Shown piece by piece: positions 35,645 to 45,277 of a DNA stretch of 64,000 nt. Source of the DNA: Yoonia sp034652275 (GTDB lineage: Bacteria; Pseudomonadota; Alphaproteobacteria; Rhodobacterales; Rhodobacteraceae); contig NZ_JAXIWG010000005.1 in NCBI RefSeq assembly GCF_034652275.1, forward strand, positions 59,516 to 123,515. Reading direction: 5' to 3'. Numbering within the stretch: position 1 is the stretch's first letter; the number at the start of each line of letters is the position of its first letter. Position numbers and translations under genes: made by a program. Under the pieces are notes generated by a model. It saw only the letters and a list, made by a program, of their open reading frames with translations, was not told the DNA's origin and did not search any database.

Positions 35645-36523
35645 TCAGCCGTCGAGGTCGTCCAGCATGTTGTCAGGTATCGACAATACAGCAGCGAACC
35701 CTCCCCCGGTGAATTCATCGAGTTCGCTCAGCGCGCGCAGCAGAGTCGGCCGCCAGTGGTTTCGGTGAAACGCCTGAGTTTCATATCGCGCTTGGAGCCG
35801 CAGCGTCCGCTGAACCCCGACCTGGCCTTCGGCACGGTGCGCAAGGTGCAGGGCCGCCGCGTGCGAGGCGATGTATGTGTTAACCTCCTGCTGGTACCGC
35901 GCATCAAGGTTCAGTGCTTCCATCTGCGTGGTGAGCCTGTCGGCGAAGCCAGCAGGTAGCGCCGCCATCGGGTCGATTGCGAACGAAACCATTAGCGTCG
36001 CTCCGTCGATGCTGATGGTTGCAACGAGGAAGTCCAGGTCCGGCAATATGTCGTAGTAAGGATGAAGAACGCCCTCGCCAGCTTCGTCGACTCCGGCCAG
36101 CTTAGTGTGGTTGCAGGGGTGGCACATCGGCACGAGGTTGCGCGAGTGGATGGCAAGCGGTTTAAATTCCGACTGGGGAAGATGATGATCAAGCTCAGTG
36201 GCGGGATCGATACCGCAAACAGGGCATAGGTCCACGCCCTCGAATAGCCGGCCCCTCAAAGGCTGCAGGGTGCGCCCTTCCTGCGTCTTAGCGTAGGCTG
36301 CGTGGATCGTATCGCGCAGCGTGTCGGGCAGGTCCGCGCCCCTAAGTTCAACGCAGGGCGCGCCCCGGTTTTGTTCGTATCGGTCGTAGAGGGCCACAAT
36401 CTGCTCGACCTCTTCATCTGTGATCTCGTGGCCGCGGGTTTGGCCACGATAACGGTATTCGCGCACGGCCGTCCGCAGGTCGACCCGGTCGGTTTCTCGG
36501 GTAGGCTGTGGCAGGTTCCTCAT
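35645..36523 (-). CDS. HNH endonuclease of a Septu-like pair (PtuB-like)
   Basis: A 292-residue protein with a central HNH domain. Residues about 102-140 contain CPVCG, ELDHHLPQSEFKPLA, NLVPMC and CNHTK, giving two zinc-binding CXXC pairs and the DH catalytic core. It begins with ATGA overlapping the ATPase gene at 36520, so the two are coupled. An SMC/RecF-like AAA ATPase followed by an HNH nuclease is the layout of the Septu anti-phage system (PtuA/PtuB). The C-terminal 130 residues are unrecognised. The nuclease is expected to cut nucleic acid once the ATPase senses infection. Confidence 0.75.
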   Translation of the reverse strand: MRNLPQPTRETDRVDLRTAVREYRYRGQTRGHEITDEEVEQIVALYDRYEQNRGAPCVELRGADLPDTLRDTIHAAYAKTQEGRTLQPLRGRLFEGVDLCPVCGIDPATELDHHLPQSEFKPLAIHSRNLVPMCHPCNHTKLAGVDEAGEGVLHPYYDILPDLDFLVATISIDGATLMVSFAIDPMAALPAGFADRLTTQMEALNLDARYQQEVNTYIASHAAALHLAHRAEGQVGVQRTLRLQARYETQAFHRNHWRPTLLRALSELDEFTGGGFAAVLSIPDNMLDDLDG

Positions 36524-38196
36524 CTTGTGCGCGCGAACTGAGTGAGAACGTACGCCCGAGCCTGGGCGCTGAGGCCGGGGTCGAACAAGGCGTCAACCTC
36601 TTCGGGCGAGCCACAGCCTTGAACAAGCAGGTCTAGGACCTTGTGGAAGTCGGTACTGGATGCGGTGAGCCCGAACGTGTCATAGGTAAGGACCCCCACG
36701 TTCTCCCCAAATGTCTCGAGACCTGGCTGCTTGATCTCTATCGATTTGCCCGTCCTGCGCACCCGTCGGACGTGGCGCGACAGAGTTTCTTGAAGCAATA
36801 CGGGCGAGTGCGTGGCGACAACGCACAGAGCGTTCAATTCGGTCAAGACGATACGCACCGACTGCATCAGTGCCGCCATTAGCGGTGGGTGAAGATGCGC
36901 CTCAGGCTCATCGAACAAGACGAGAGAGCGAGGCCGCGCGTGTGCGACCAGCGACGTCACGACATGCAGGGCGATCTTGTGGCCGGTGCTCCAGCCCAAG
37001 AAAACTGATCGAACCGACTTTCTCGGCGTAAGAAGACGGTCCATTTGGTCCTTCAGTTCTGCGAACGAGGGATCCCCGAGCAAGGGCTCAAGTGCCGCCT
37101 TCAGCAGCTCAGTTCTGTCCTGCTTGTGGATACGCTTGATCAGTGCCGAGAACTCATCAGCGAGCTGTTCGACCGGCTTGAGGCAAGTCGTTGTGCGCCG
37201 TTCAACCCGTTCCTCGCTATCCTCATCTGACTGGACAGCTTCCCCCCTTTCTACGTCCGCACGGGCCTCCGCCACGACGTCGCGCAACCCACAAAAGACG
37301 AATCTCCCCTCGCCGCTGGCAAGGTCCTCCGTCGTCTGCGACAGCTCCTTGGCGTCCAAGCCCGGCACCGTAAAACTGTCGAAGGCACTGTATGAGATAG
37401 TGATCACCCGCATGAAGCCGATCGACATTGGCTGCAGGATGCCGAGTGCCTTCATTGGCTTAGTGGTCCGCTCCTGTGGCGACGCGAATGCCACGTGAGC
37501 AAGACGGGACAGTAGCGTGCTCTTGCCCGACCCGTTTCGGCCCACGAGCACAATGATTCGATTGGGCAGAAGTGTCTTGCGCTGCCGTGGCCCAAGCCGC
37601 CGGTAGGGACCGAAGTAGAAGGGGGGCTCAGGTGAGCTAAAGTCGAAATGGATTGGCTCCTCCGCGCCTGCAGGCGTGTAGGAGAACGTCTCCTCAATAT
37701 CGGCGAGAGCGGAGAAGTTGCCCTCGAAGAGGACCCGGGCGTCGTCGAGGAAGCTACGCCAATCGGAATTGTTGCGGAAGAGCGACTTTTTCCAACCGCG
37801 TTCGCCCTCGAAAAGCGCAACGAGTTCGGGGTGCGCCACCGCATCGTTGAGAGCATCCATGATTGACTTCCGATTCACGGGTGGAAGCTCGTTCAGGCGC
37901 TGGTAGTAGTCGAGGCTGGTGCCGACGGACACCCACTCGTCAGATAACTTGTTAAATGGCTCCTCAATAAGCCGTTGCCCGTTGGCCTTCTGCCCCCTGC
38001 GCAGAATCTTAACCCCACCCAGATAGGTTACGTCCTGCGGGTCCTTCTGGTTCCGATAATGGAGATGGTAAAGGGTCCTGAAACTGTAATCGTCCCAGTC
38101 ATCCTGCTGAAGCGCGAACCTCGTGTCCATGCGCTTAAGCAGTTGTCTCGACGGCGGCGTGATCGCTATGGCCAATGTAATCGTTTCCTCGCGCAT
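36520..38196 (-). CDS. AAA ATPase of a Septu-like pair (PtuA-like)
   Basis: A 558-residue ABC-class AAA ATPase of the RecF/SMC/OLD group. Walker A is VGRNGSGKST near residue 222, Walker B LFDEPEAHLHPP near 428, and ATHSP with the switch His near 460. The region before Walker A (1-210) is a large N-terminal extension and no TOPRIM domain follows, which separates it from OLD nucleases and fits PtuA. ATG 38196 is the first start. It is followed with a four-base overlap by the HNH gene. Alternatives are other ATPase/HNH abortive-infection pairs. Confidence 0.75.
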   Translation of the reverse strand: MREETITLAIAITPPSRQLLKRMDTRFALQQDDWDDYSFRTLYHLHYRNQKDPQDVTYLGGVKILRRGQKANGQRLIEEPFNKLSDEWVSVGTSLDYYQRLNELPPVNRKSIMDALNDAVAHPELVALFEGERGWKKSLFRNNSDWRSFLDDARVLFEGNFSALADIEETFSYTPAGAEEPIHFDFSSPEPPFYFGPYRRLGPRQRKTLLPNRIIVLVGRNGSGKSTLLSRLAHVAFASPQERTTKPMKALGILQPMSIGFMRVITISYSAFDSFTVPGLDAKELSQTTEDLASGEGRFVFCGLRDVVAEARADVERGEAVQSDEDSEERVERRTTTCLKPVEQLADEFSALIKRIHKQDRTELLKAALEPLLGDPSFAELKDQMDRLLTPRKSVRSVFLGWSTGHKIALHVVTSLVAHARPRSLVLFDEPEAHLHPPLMAALMQSVRIVLTELNALCVVATHSPVLLQETLSRHVRRVRRTGKSIEIKQPGLETFGENVGVLTYDTFGLTASSTDFHKVLDLLVQGCGSPEEVDALFDPGLSAQARAYVLTQFARTR

Positions 38197-38602
38197 GGTG
38201 GTAGGCCGGAGGCCATTCCACAGCGATACCGTAACCAGACTACCCTTCTGATTGCGAGTCTTTCGTCGATTCTGTTTCCTTCGCGAGCTGACTGTGGTCT
38301 CGTTACGGTTCGCCCGAACGGCTGTTCTTATAGGCTATTGGAGCTGCAATGCAGCACCGCCGCGAGTCTGCTTCCCGCCCTGTTTTTCGCTGACACTACA
38401 AATGCTGCACCATGCATGACTGTCCGCTAAGGGGCTCGATCTGCAGGATGTATCCGCTGCATTTGAACTGGGCCAGCCGAGGCGCAATCTCACTGTTCAT
38501 GAAATGACACCGCACCAAAAAATAATGCCCAGTTTGTATCAGGTAACTTTTGCTTGGTGACGTCCACAAGCAAACATCCTCCTTATCCCCACTAGCCCCC
38601 CC
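38197..38602. other. non-coding interval upstream of the Septu-like pair and the tail genes
   Basis: This interval separates the divergent Septu-like operon and the plus-strand GTA-like tail genes. It must hold both promoters and one edge of the inserted defence genes. I see no gene, terminator or obvious duplicated target site in it. Confidence 0.4.
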
Positions 38603-39487
38603 ATGAAAGCCCTGAACCCTGCCCTGCACGCGCATCTGCGCGCGGGAACAACTACGCTTGCCTGGTGCTGGCGCCTGACCCGCAACGATGGCGTGGTGCT
38701 TGGCTTCACCGACCACGACCGGCCGCTCGCCTTCGATGGCACCACATTCGAGAGCGAGAGCGGGCTGATCCCCTCCGAGATCCGCAGCAGTTCCGATCTT
38801 GCAGTGGACGCGCAAGACGCCAGCGGTGTGCTGACCTCGGAGCGGATCACCGAGACGGATATTCGCGACGGCCGCTGGGACAATGCGCAGGTCGAGGTCT
38901 GGTGGGTGAACTGGGCCGACACATCCCAGCGCGTCATGATGCGCCGCGGTGCGATCGGGCAGATCAGACGCGGCCGGCTCGCCTTTGTGGCCGAGATGCG
39001 CAGTCTGGCACATGCGTTGGGCCAGACAACTGGCCGAACGTTTCAGGCAACATGCGATGCGGCTCTGGGTGATGCGCGCTGCGGGATTGGTCTTGATACA
39101 CCCGCCTATCGCGGCAGTGCCGTTGTCGCCAATGTTCTGCGCGAGGGGTCGTTTCACGCGGCGGGTCTTGGCGGTTTCGCTGACAGCTGGTTCACTGGCG
39201 GTACTTTGTCGTGGGCATCGGGCACCAACTTCGGCCGGATCGCCGAAGTCATGTTGCACGCGCGCACCGGCGGCCTCGTCACCATCACACTATTGGAAGT
39301 GCCCGTGCGTCCGGTCGCTATCACCGATGCCTTCACAATCCGTGCGGGCTGCGACAAGCGTGCGGAGACCTGCGGCGGCAAGTTCGGCAATATCGCCAAC
39401 TTTCGCGGCTTTCCGCATATCCCCGGACAAGACGCTGTGCTGCGTTATGCCACACGCGCCGGTGGCCATGAAGGTGACGTGCTTTGA
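38603..39487 (+). CDS. phage/GTA tail protein, DUF2163 (g13-like)
   Basis: A 294-residue homologue of the DUF2163 (phage BR0599) protein, Orfg13 of the Rhodobacter gene transfer agent, part of the tail-tip hub. Diagnostic pieces are WCWRLTRNDG, GFTDHDRPL near residue 37, the middle ATCDAALGDARCGIGL, and the Cys-rich end AGCDKRAETCGGKFGN with HIPG. These cysteines match the iron-sulfur or metal-binding region of the family. It is intact and starts an operon with the peptidase and the TIM-barrel protein, in the same order as g13-g14-g15. Confidence 0.85.
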   Translation: MKALNPALHAHLRAGTTTLAWCWRLTRNDGVVLGFTDHDRPLAFDGTTFESESGLIPSEIRSSSDLAVDAQDASGVLTSERITETDIRDGRWDNAQVEVWWVNWADTSQRVMMRRGAIGQIRRGRLAFVAEMRSLAHALGQTTGRTFQATCDAALGDARCGIGLDTPAYRGSAVVANVLREGSFHAAGLGGFADSWFTGGTLSWASGTNFGRIAEVMLHARTGGLVTITLLEVPVRPVAITDAFTIRAGCDKRAETCGGKFGNIANFRGFPHIPGQDAVLRYATRAGGHEGDVL

Positions 39488-40011
39488 CCCGGGTTTCGCG
39501 CCACAAAAAACCGGCCAGCGCCGATCCGACAAAGTTGGTTGCTGCGGCCCGTGCCTGGCTAGGCACGCCTTACCACGATCAAGCCAGCCTGCGCGGCGTT
39601 GGCTGCGACTGCCTTGGTCTCGCGCGCGGTGTCTGGCGCGATGTGATCGGTGACGAGCCGTTTGCCATCCCGCCTTATAGCCGCGATTGGGGCGAGGCTG
39701 GTGCACGCGAAGTGTTAGTCGAAGGGGCCGCAAAAGCACTGATTGCCGTCCAAGTCAGCGATGCCGGGCCGGGCGATCTGCTGCTGTTCCGGATGCACCG
39801 TGCAGCGATCGCCAAGCACATCGGCATTCTGACGAGCCCCGATCACTTTATTCACGCCTATGACCGTCTGGGCGTCGTTGAGGAACCACTCACTGATGCT
39901 TGGCGCCGGCGCATCGCCTTTGCTTTTCGTTTTCCACGGCCAGAGTGCCCAACGCAAAAGAAGCGCCCTGCCCTTGCGGCTTCGACCATAATCCCACCAA
40001 AATCGGAGTAA
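39484..40011 (+). CDS. NlpC/P60-type tail peptidase (g14-like)
   Basis: A 175-residue cell-wall peptidase of the phage NlpC/P60 family, equivalent to GTA Orfg14. GVGCDCLGLARGVW carries the catalytic Cys (about 43) and AKHIGIL the catalytic His. It starts with TTG overlapping the g13-like stop (TTGA). It should act locally on peptidoglycan while DNA enters a cell. The C-terminal 20 residues are extra and low in complexity. The gene appears intact. Confidence 0.82.
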   Translation: MTRVSRHKKPASADPTKLVAAARAWLGTPYHDQASLRGVGCDCLGLARGVWRDVIGDEPFAIPPYSRDWGEAGAREVLVEGAAKALIAVQVSDAGPGDLLLFRMHRAAIAKHIGILTSPDHFIHAYDRLGVVEEPLTDAWRRRIAFAFRFPRPECPTQKKRPALAASTIIPPKSE

Positions 40012-40014
40012 TCC

Positions 40015-43000
40015 ATGGCAACCCTTGTTCTCGGTGTCGTTGGCACTGCCGTCGGCGGCAGCATTGGTGGCTCGTTTTTGGGGGTCAGTGCGGCTGCCAT
40101 CGGTGGATTTATCGGCTCGTCAATTGGTGCCGGCATCAACAGCTGGCTGATTGCGCCGTCCACACCGAACCAGACATTCGAGGGCGCACGTCTGGATGCC
40201 CTTCGCATCACCTCGTCGACCGAAGGCGCGGTCGTCCCACAATTGTTCGGGCGGATGCGCATCGGCGGCAATATCATCTGGGCCACGGATTTTGTCGAAA
40301 GCGTCAACACAACATCCGAGACTATCGGCGGCGGTGGCAAAGGTGGTGGTGGCGGTGGCGGCGGCACCATCACAACAACCGAGTATTTGTATTCAGCCTC
40401 TTTCGCCGTCGCTCTTTGCGAAGGACCAGTTACGGGGATCGGGCGCATCTGGGCTGATGGCAAGCCCATGGACATGGCCGGTGTAACCTGGCGCTGGTAT
40501 CCAGGGGATGAGACCCAAGCACCAGATACGTTCATCCGCGCCAAAATGGGCGCCATGACAACACCCGCTTACCGCGGTCTTGCCTATGTGGTGTTCGAGA
40601 ACCTCGCACTTTCCGCTTACGGCAACCGCCTGCCACAGATCTCTTTTGAGGTGTTCCGCCCCCTCGTCGATCAGGGTTGCGCCGAAGGCATGATCGGCGC
40701 CGTTGCGATGATCCCGGCCTCGGGCGAGTTTGCCTATGCGACCCAGATCATCCGCAAAACAGATGGCACCACAACGACAGCCGAGAACGCCCATGCGCTG
40801 GCAGGTGAGGCTGATTTCGTCGTCTCTGTGGACCGGCTGCGCGCACAAGCGCCTGCAGTTAAAATTGTATCGCTTGTCGTGTCCTGGTTCGGGACCGACT
40901 TGCGCGCTGACCAGTGCCAGCTGCGACCAGGTGTGGAAGTGCGCAACAAGACGACAACACCGCAAAGCTGGAGTGTCAATGGGACGCTGCGCACTGTCAC
41001 CGGTTATCTGGTCAGCCAGCAAGCGCCGGGTCGGCCCTCCTATGGTGGTACGCCTGCTGATTTCTCAGTGGTGCAGGCCATTCACGAACTCAAAGCCCGC
41101 GGGCTTCGTGTCACATTCTATCCGTTTGTCTTGATGGATGTAGCGCCCGGCAATACCCGACCCAATCCTTACAGCGACAATGCCAGCCAGATCGGCCAGC
41201 CGGCTTTTCCCTGGCGTGGCCGGATCACGTGTTCGCCTGCACCAGGCTATGCAGGCACCGTCGACAAAACAGCAGCCGCAGCAGCGCAGGTTGCAGAGTT
41301 TTTCGGGACAGCGCGTGTCGAGCAATTTTTGGTTTCGGGCACTAAGGTGATTTGGCAAGGCGGTTGGGAGTGGGGCCTGCGGCGCATGGTGTTGCATTAC
41401 GCATTGTTGTGCAAAGCGGCTGGCGGCGTCGACGCGTTTGTCATCGGCTCCGAGCTGCGCGGTCTCACACAAATCCGCTCTGCTGCGGGTGTTTATCCGG
41501 CCGTTGAGCTGATGCGGGTGCTCGCTGCGGATGTGCGCACCATTCTCGGGCCCGGCACCAAGATCAGCTATGCCGCCGATTGGTCGGAATATTTCGGGCA
41601 TCAGCCACAGGACGGGTCAGGCGATCTGGCGTTTCATCTGGACCCGTTCTGGGCCGATCCCAATGTCGATTTCATCGGCATCGATAATTACATGCCGCTG
41701 TCGGACTGGCGCGACGGGAATGACCATCGCGATGCAGCGCAGTGGCCCGCCATCTATGACCGCGACTATCTGCAATCGCACATTACTGGCGGTGAAGGCT
41801 TTGACTGGTTTTACGCCGATGACGCCGATCGCGCGGAGCAAACCCGCACCCCGATCACGGATGGTGCCTATGGCAAGCCATGGGTGTACCGCTTCAAGGA
41901 TTTGGCAAGCTGGTGGTCCAACCCGCACGTCAACCGGATCGGCGGCGTCGAGAGTGGAACGCCCACCGTCTGGGTGCCACAATCAAAACCGTTCTGGTTC
42001 ACCGAGTTCGGCTGTCCTGCAATCGATCGTGGCACCAACCAGCCGAATGTCTTTGTTGATGCCAAGTCCTCCGAGACCGCCGTGCCGCACCACTCCCGCG
42101 GCTGGCGCGATGATGCGATCCAGCGCGCCTATCTGGAGGCCACATTGTCGTACTGGAGTGATCCCGCTCACAATCCGGTTTCAGGAATATATGGCCCGCG
42201 CATGGTCAATGTCGCTGAATGCGCCGCTTGGACCTGGGATGCGCGGCCTTATCCGTTCTTTCCGCACCAGAAAAACATCTGGTCCGACGGTGGCAACTGG
42301 CGGCTAGGGCATTGGCTGGCAGGTCGGCTGGGGTCGGTGTCACTGCAATCGCTGGTCCGTGCCCTGTGTTTGCGCGCGGGCATGCCGTCGAGCCAGATCG
42401 ATGTCAGTGGGCTGTGGGGGGCAGTTGAGGGCTACGTCATCACTTCGCTGGAGGCGCCGCGGGCATCGATCACCACGCTGGCGCGGCATTTCGGCTACGA
42501 TGCGGTGGAAAGCGAGGGCGTGCTACGGTTCGTGATGCGCGGCGGCAGGCCGGTCACAACCTTTTCCTATGACGATCTGGTTGTGACTGGCAGTGCCGAT
42601 GCCGAACCGTTCGAGCTCACCCGCGCGCAAGAGACCGAACTGCCGCAAGCCCTGAAGTGGCAGCTGGCACGCTCTGATGAAGACTATGATGCCGCCATGG
42701 TCGAGGCGCGTCGCATCACAGTGTCCTCGACGCGGATCGCCGCGGATATGTTTCCCTTTGCTGTCCCACCAGAAGAAGCCGACCGGCGTTGCCGGCGCGC
42801 GCTGATGGAGGCTTGGGTCGGACGCGAGACGGCAGCCTTGCGTCTGCCGCCATCGCAGCTGGCCCTTGATCCTGGCGATGTGCTGGCCTTGCAGCATGAC
42901 GGGCGGCTGGTGGATATCCGTGTCCTGAGTATTGCCGACAACGAGGCGCGCACCATCAGCGGCATCCTGCAAGACGCCGCCATCTATGACCTGCCGCCAG

Positions 43001-44001
43001 GTCAGCCGCGGGCCAGCACATTGGCAGCGCCAGTGGTCTTTGGCGGAACACAGGTCGTGTTTCTGGATCTGCCACAGCTCACAGATGCAGATACCGCACA
43101 CCAACCCCTCATTGCCGCAACGGCGCGTCCATGGCCTGGCACCATTGCTGTCTGGCGCAGCGCATCAGCGGATGCCTTCGCGCTGTTCCAGACCTTCGGC
43201 AGCCGCGCGCGGATTGGCACATTGATCGAAAGCTTTGACACCGGGCCGGTGTCGCGCTTCGATCTGAGCAATGCGCTGGTGGTGGATATGGGCAGCAGCG
43301 CACTGGAGAGTGTGACGGACCTTGCCCTGTTTGGCGGCGCCAACGCGTTTGCCGTCGAGAGTGCGCCAGGCACATGGGAGATCGTGCAGGCCGGCCGGGC
43401 AGAGCTGATCGGCACAGGACAGTACCGCCTCACTCGGTTGTTGCGCGGGCAGCGCGGCACGGAATATGCGATCGCCAACATGGTGCCCGCTGGCGCGCGC
43501 GTCGTTGTGCTGGATGCAGCCTTAGCACGCATGCCTGTTGCACAATCCGACCTTGGTCTGCCGTGGAACTGGCGGATCGGGCCGGCCTCCCTGCCCTTCA
43601 CCGATGACAGCTACGTGGACCAAAGCTTCACACCAGCAAGTGTCGGGCTGCGGCAGTTTGCGGTGGCGCATGTGGCGCAGCCCCGCATGATCGGGCGTGT
43701 TCCCGGCGATCTGATCCTCCGCTGGACGCGGCGCGACCGCGCGCTTGTTGCCGACAGCTGGGCCGCCGTCGAGGTGCCGCAGTCAGAAGCGATCGAGGCC
43801 TATGAGGTCGATATTATGGACGGGGTAACGCGAAAGCGGGTGCTCGCGACAGGCACGACCAGCGTGGTTTATGCCTCTGCAGATCAGGTTGCGGATTTCG
43901 GCAGGCTGCTGGGTCCGGGCGATACGCTCACCATCCGGATTGCCCAGTTGTCTGCACTGCTCGGGCGCGGGGCAATGCGCGCTGTCACGCTGCATTTCTG
44001 A
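40015..44001 (+). CDS. GTA-like tail hub/host-specificity protein with TIM barrel (g15-like)
   Basis: A 1328-residue protein matching GTA Orfg15, the megatron-like tail tip protein. The N-terminus is hydrophobic and Gly/Ala-rich (about 1-45). A polyglycine stretch follows near 105-118. The glycoside-hydrolase-like GTA TIM barrel occupies about 430-740 (VDFIGIDNYMPLSDW; PFWFTEFGCPAIDRG with a candidate acidic residue). The tail-hub domains follow from about 780 (ISTLARHFGYDA-like segments; FELTRAQETELPQALKW). Length matches the family (about 1300). It lies three bases after the peptidase gene. It probably recognises or degrades surface polysaccharide. Confidence 0.85.
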   Translation: MATLVLGVVGTAVGGSIGGSFLGVSAAAIGGFIGSSIGAGINSWLIAPSTPNQTFEGARLDALRITSSTEGAVVPQLFGRMRIGGNIIWATDFVESVNTTSETIGGGGKGGGGGGGGTITTTEYLYSASFAVALCEGPVTGIGRIWADGKPMDMAGVTWRWYPGDETQAPDTFIRAKMGAMTTPAYRGLAYVVFENLALSAYGNRLPQISFEVFRPLVDQGCAEGMIGAVAMIPASGEFAYATQIIRKTDGTTTTAENAHALAGEADFVVSVDRLRAQAPAVKIVSLVVSWFGTDLRADQCQLRPGVEVRNKTTTPQSWSVNGTLRTVTGYLVSQQAPGRPSYGGTPADFSVVQAIHELKARGLRVTFYPFVLMDVAPGNTRPNPYSDNASQIGQPAFPWRGRITCSPAPGYAGTVDKTAAAAAQVAEFFGTARVEQFLVSGTKVIWQGGWEWGLRRMVLHYALLCKAAGGVDAFVIGSELRGLTQIRSAAGVYPAVELMRVLAADVRTILGPGTKISYAADWSEYFGHQPQDGSGDLAFHLDPFWADPNVDFIGIDNYMPLSDWRDGNDHRDAAQWPAIYDRDYLQSHITGGEGFDWFYADDADRAEQTRTPITDGAYGKPWVYRFKDLASWWSNPHVNRIGGVESGTPTVWVPQSKPFWFTEFGCPAIDRGTNQPNVFVDAKSSETAVPHHSRGWRDDAIQRAYLEATLSYWSDPAHNPVSGIYGPRMVNVAECAAWTWDARPYPFFPHQKNIWSDGGNWRLGHWLAGRLGSVSLQSLVRALCLRAGMPSSQIDVSGLWGAVEGYVITSLEAPRASITTLARHFGYDAVESEGVLRFVMRGGRPVTTFSYDDLVVTGSADAEPFELTRAQETELPQALKWQLARSDEDYDAAMVEARRITVSSTRIAADMFPFAVPPEEADRRCRRALMEAWVGRETAALRLPPSQLALDPGDVLALQHDGRLVDIRVLSIADNEARTISGILQDAAIYDLPPGQPRASTLAAPVVFGGTQVVFLDLPQLTDADTAHQPLIAATARPWPGTIAVWRSASADAFALFQTFGSRARIGTLIESFDTGPVSRFDLSNALVVDMGSSALESVTDLALFGGANAFAVESAPGTWEIVQAGRAELIGTGQYRLTRLLRGQRGTEYAIANMVPAGARVVVLDAALARMPVAQSDLGLPWNWRIGPASLPFTDDSYVDQSFTPASVGLRQFAVAHVAQPRMIGRVPGDLILRWTRRDRALVADSWAAVEVPQSEAIEAYEVDIMDGVTRKRVLATGTTSVVYASADQVADFGRLLGPGDTLTIRIAQLSALLGRGAMRAVTLHF

Positions 44002-44078
44002 CAAACGTTCGCCCGGCACTCTGCCGTGACCGGCGCATCCGATCATCCCTACTTCACCCTACATTTTGAGGACACATC

Positions 44079-44801
44079 ATGTCGGACACCACGACCAACC
44101 TGCTTTTGCCATTCATCATGGCAGCGCAGGCCCAAAAGCATGTCACCCATAACGAAGCCCTGCGCCTGCTCGATGGCATCGTGCAGCTCGCCGTGCAGGC
44201 CAAGGATCTGGCCGCTCCGCCCGCAATGCCAGCAGATGGTGTCCGCTACATTGTGGCGTCCGGTGCAACAGGCCTCTGGGCAGGCTGGGAAGGAGATGTC
44301 GCCCTCTGGGTCGATGGCGCCTGGATGCGGCTGCCCGCACAGCCCGGTTGGCAGGCATGGGTCGTGGATGAACAGGCGCTTTATGTGCAGACTGCGGCCG
44401 GGTGGATGTCGCTGTTGCGGGGGGATTTCGTCACACTCGCGCAAAGCCCGCATGGTGGAGGTACGAGTGTCGGGGTGCTGGAAGAAACGCTTGCGGGTCT
44501 ATCAGGACCATCGCGCGAAACAACGATCCGGATCCCGGATCGCGCCATCGTCTTCGGCGTCGCCTGTCGGGTTGTGACCGCGATCACCGGTGCTGCATCC
44601 TATGATTGCGGGATTGCAGGTGAGCCAGACAAGTTCGGGGCAGCGCTGGGCATAGCGGCTGGCAGCAGCAATGCCGGTGTCATCGGCCCGCAGGCGTTCT
44701 ATGCCGACACGCCCATCGTCCTGACCGCCAAGGGCGGTGCATTCACCAGCGGCGCTGTGCGCATTTCCGTGCATTACATGACCCTTGGCATCCCGAACTG
44801 A
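44079..44801 (+). CDS. DUF2793 phage protein
   Basis: A 240-residue phage protein. The N-terminal 100 residues match DUF2793: LLLPFIMAAQAQKHVTHNEALRLLDG, then AGWEGDVALWVDGAWMRLPAQPGW. The C-terminal part is a beta-rich fold often found in tail fibres and pectin-lyase-like attachments (FGVACRVVTAITGA). It is probably a tail fibre or baseplate component. ATG 44079 has GAGGA upstream. It follows the g15-like gene by 77 bases and is in the usual place for DUF2793 genes. Confidence 0.8.
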   Translation: MSDTTTNLLLPFIMAAQAQKHVTHNEALRLLDGIVQLAVQAKDLAAPPAMPADGVRYIVASGATGLWAGWEGDVALWVDGAWMRLPAQPGWQAWVVDEQALYVQTAAGWMSLLRGDFVTLAQSPHGGGTSVGVLEETLAGLSGPSRETTIRIPDRAIVFGVACRVVTAITGAASYDCGIAGEPDKFGAALGIAAGSSNAGVIGPQAFYADTPIVLTAKGGAFTSGAVRISVHYMTLGIPN

Positions 44802-44857
44802 TGGCGCGCGCTGCTTATGACATCACCACACAGACGAAAGACAGGAGGCACAACCGG

Positions 44858-45121
44858 ATGCCAAGTTGGGAATCAGTGCAGGAGGTCTGGCCGCTCCTGC
44901 TCGGCATTGCCGCCCTTTGGGAAAGGATAGAGGTCGGCGTGAGCAAGAACCGTGAACAAGGCAATGCCAATGAACGCGATATCGCCAAGCTGGAAGCCAA
45001 GGTCGATATCCAGACCACCTCCGTTGCCCTGCAAGCCGTCCAGCTCGGCCGCATCGAAGAAGGCCTGATCGGCATCGGCAAAACCCTCGACCGGCTCGAT
45101 CGCAAAATGGGCGAGGACTGA
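44858..45121 (+). CDS. small phage coiled-coil protein
   Basis: An 87-residue protein. I start at ATG 44858 because AGGAGG lies nine bases upstream; an in-frame ATG at 44801 overlapping the previous stop has no such site. Residues 8-20 are hydrophobic (VWPLLLGIAALW) and the rest is a heptad-rich helix (KNREQGNANERDIAKLEAK). The layout fits a phage membrane-associated or lysis-cassette accessory protein. I do not know a named family. It precedes a terminator and the endolysin gene. Confidence 0.6.
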   Translation: MPSWESVQEVWPLLLGIAALWERIEVGVSKNREQGNANERDIAKLEAKVDIQTTSVALQAVQLGRIEEGLIGIGKTLDRLDRKMGED

Positions 45122-45235
45122 CGGCGACATAGGGCGCTAATCATCGGCGACGACGACACAAGCGCGAACACCGTGATGCGGACGCCGACCGCAGCCGCCG
45201 GCGATGCCTCACATCATTACCAAAACACCAACCTC

Positions 45236-45259
45236 ACCCGCCAGCAGGCGGGTTTTTTT
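45236..45259 (+). terminator. rho-independent terminator before the endolysin gene
   Basis: A perfect stem ACCCGCC/GGCGGGT with loop AGCA is followed by T7. It ends transcription of the tail operon, so the lysis genes from 45278 need their own promoter or depend on read-through. Confidence 0.88.
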
Positions 45260-45277
45260 ATGTCTGGAGACTTACCA

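Noticed and set aside
38396..39259. 287-codon minus-strand open frame over the g13-like gene
   Set aside because: The plus-strand DUF2163 protein is recognisable over its full length; the antisense frame is not.
45173..45277. Longer start for the M15 endolysin
   Set aside because: It would translate through a strong rho-independent terminator; ATG 45278 has a proper ribosome-binding site.
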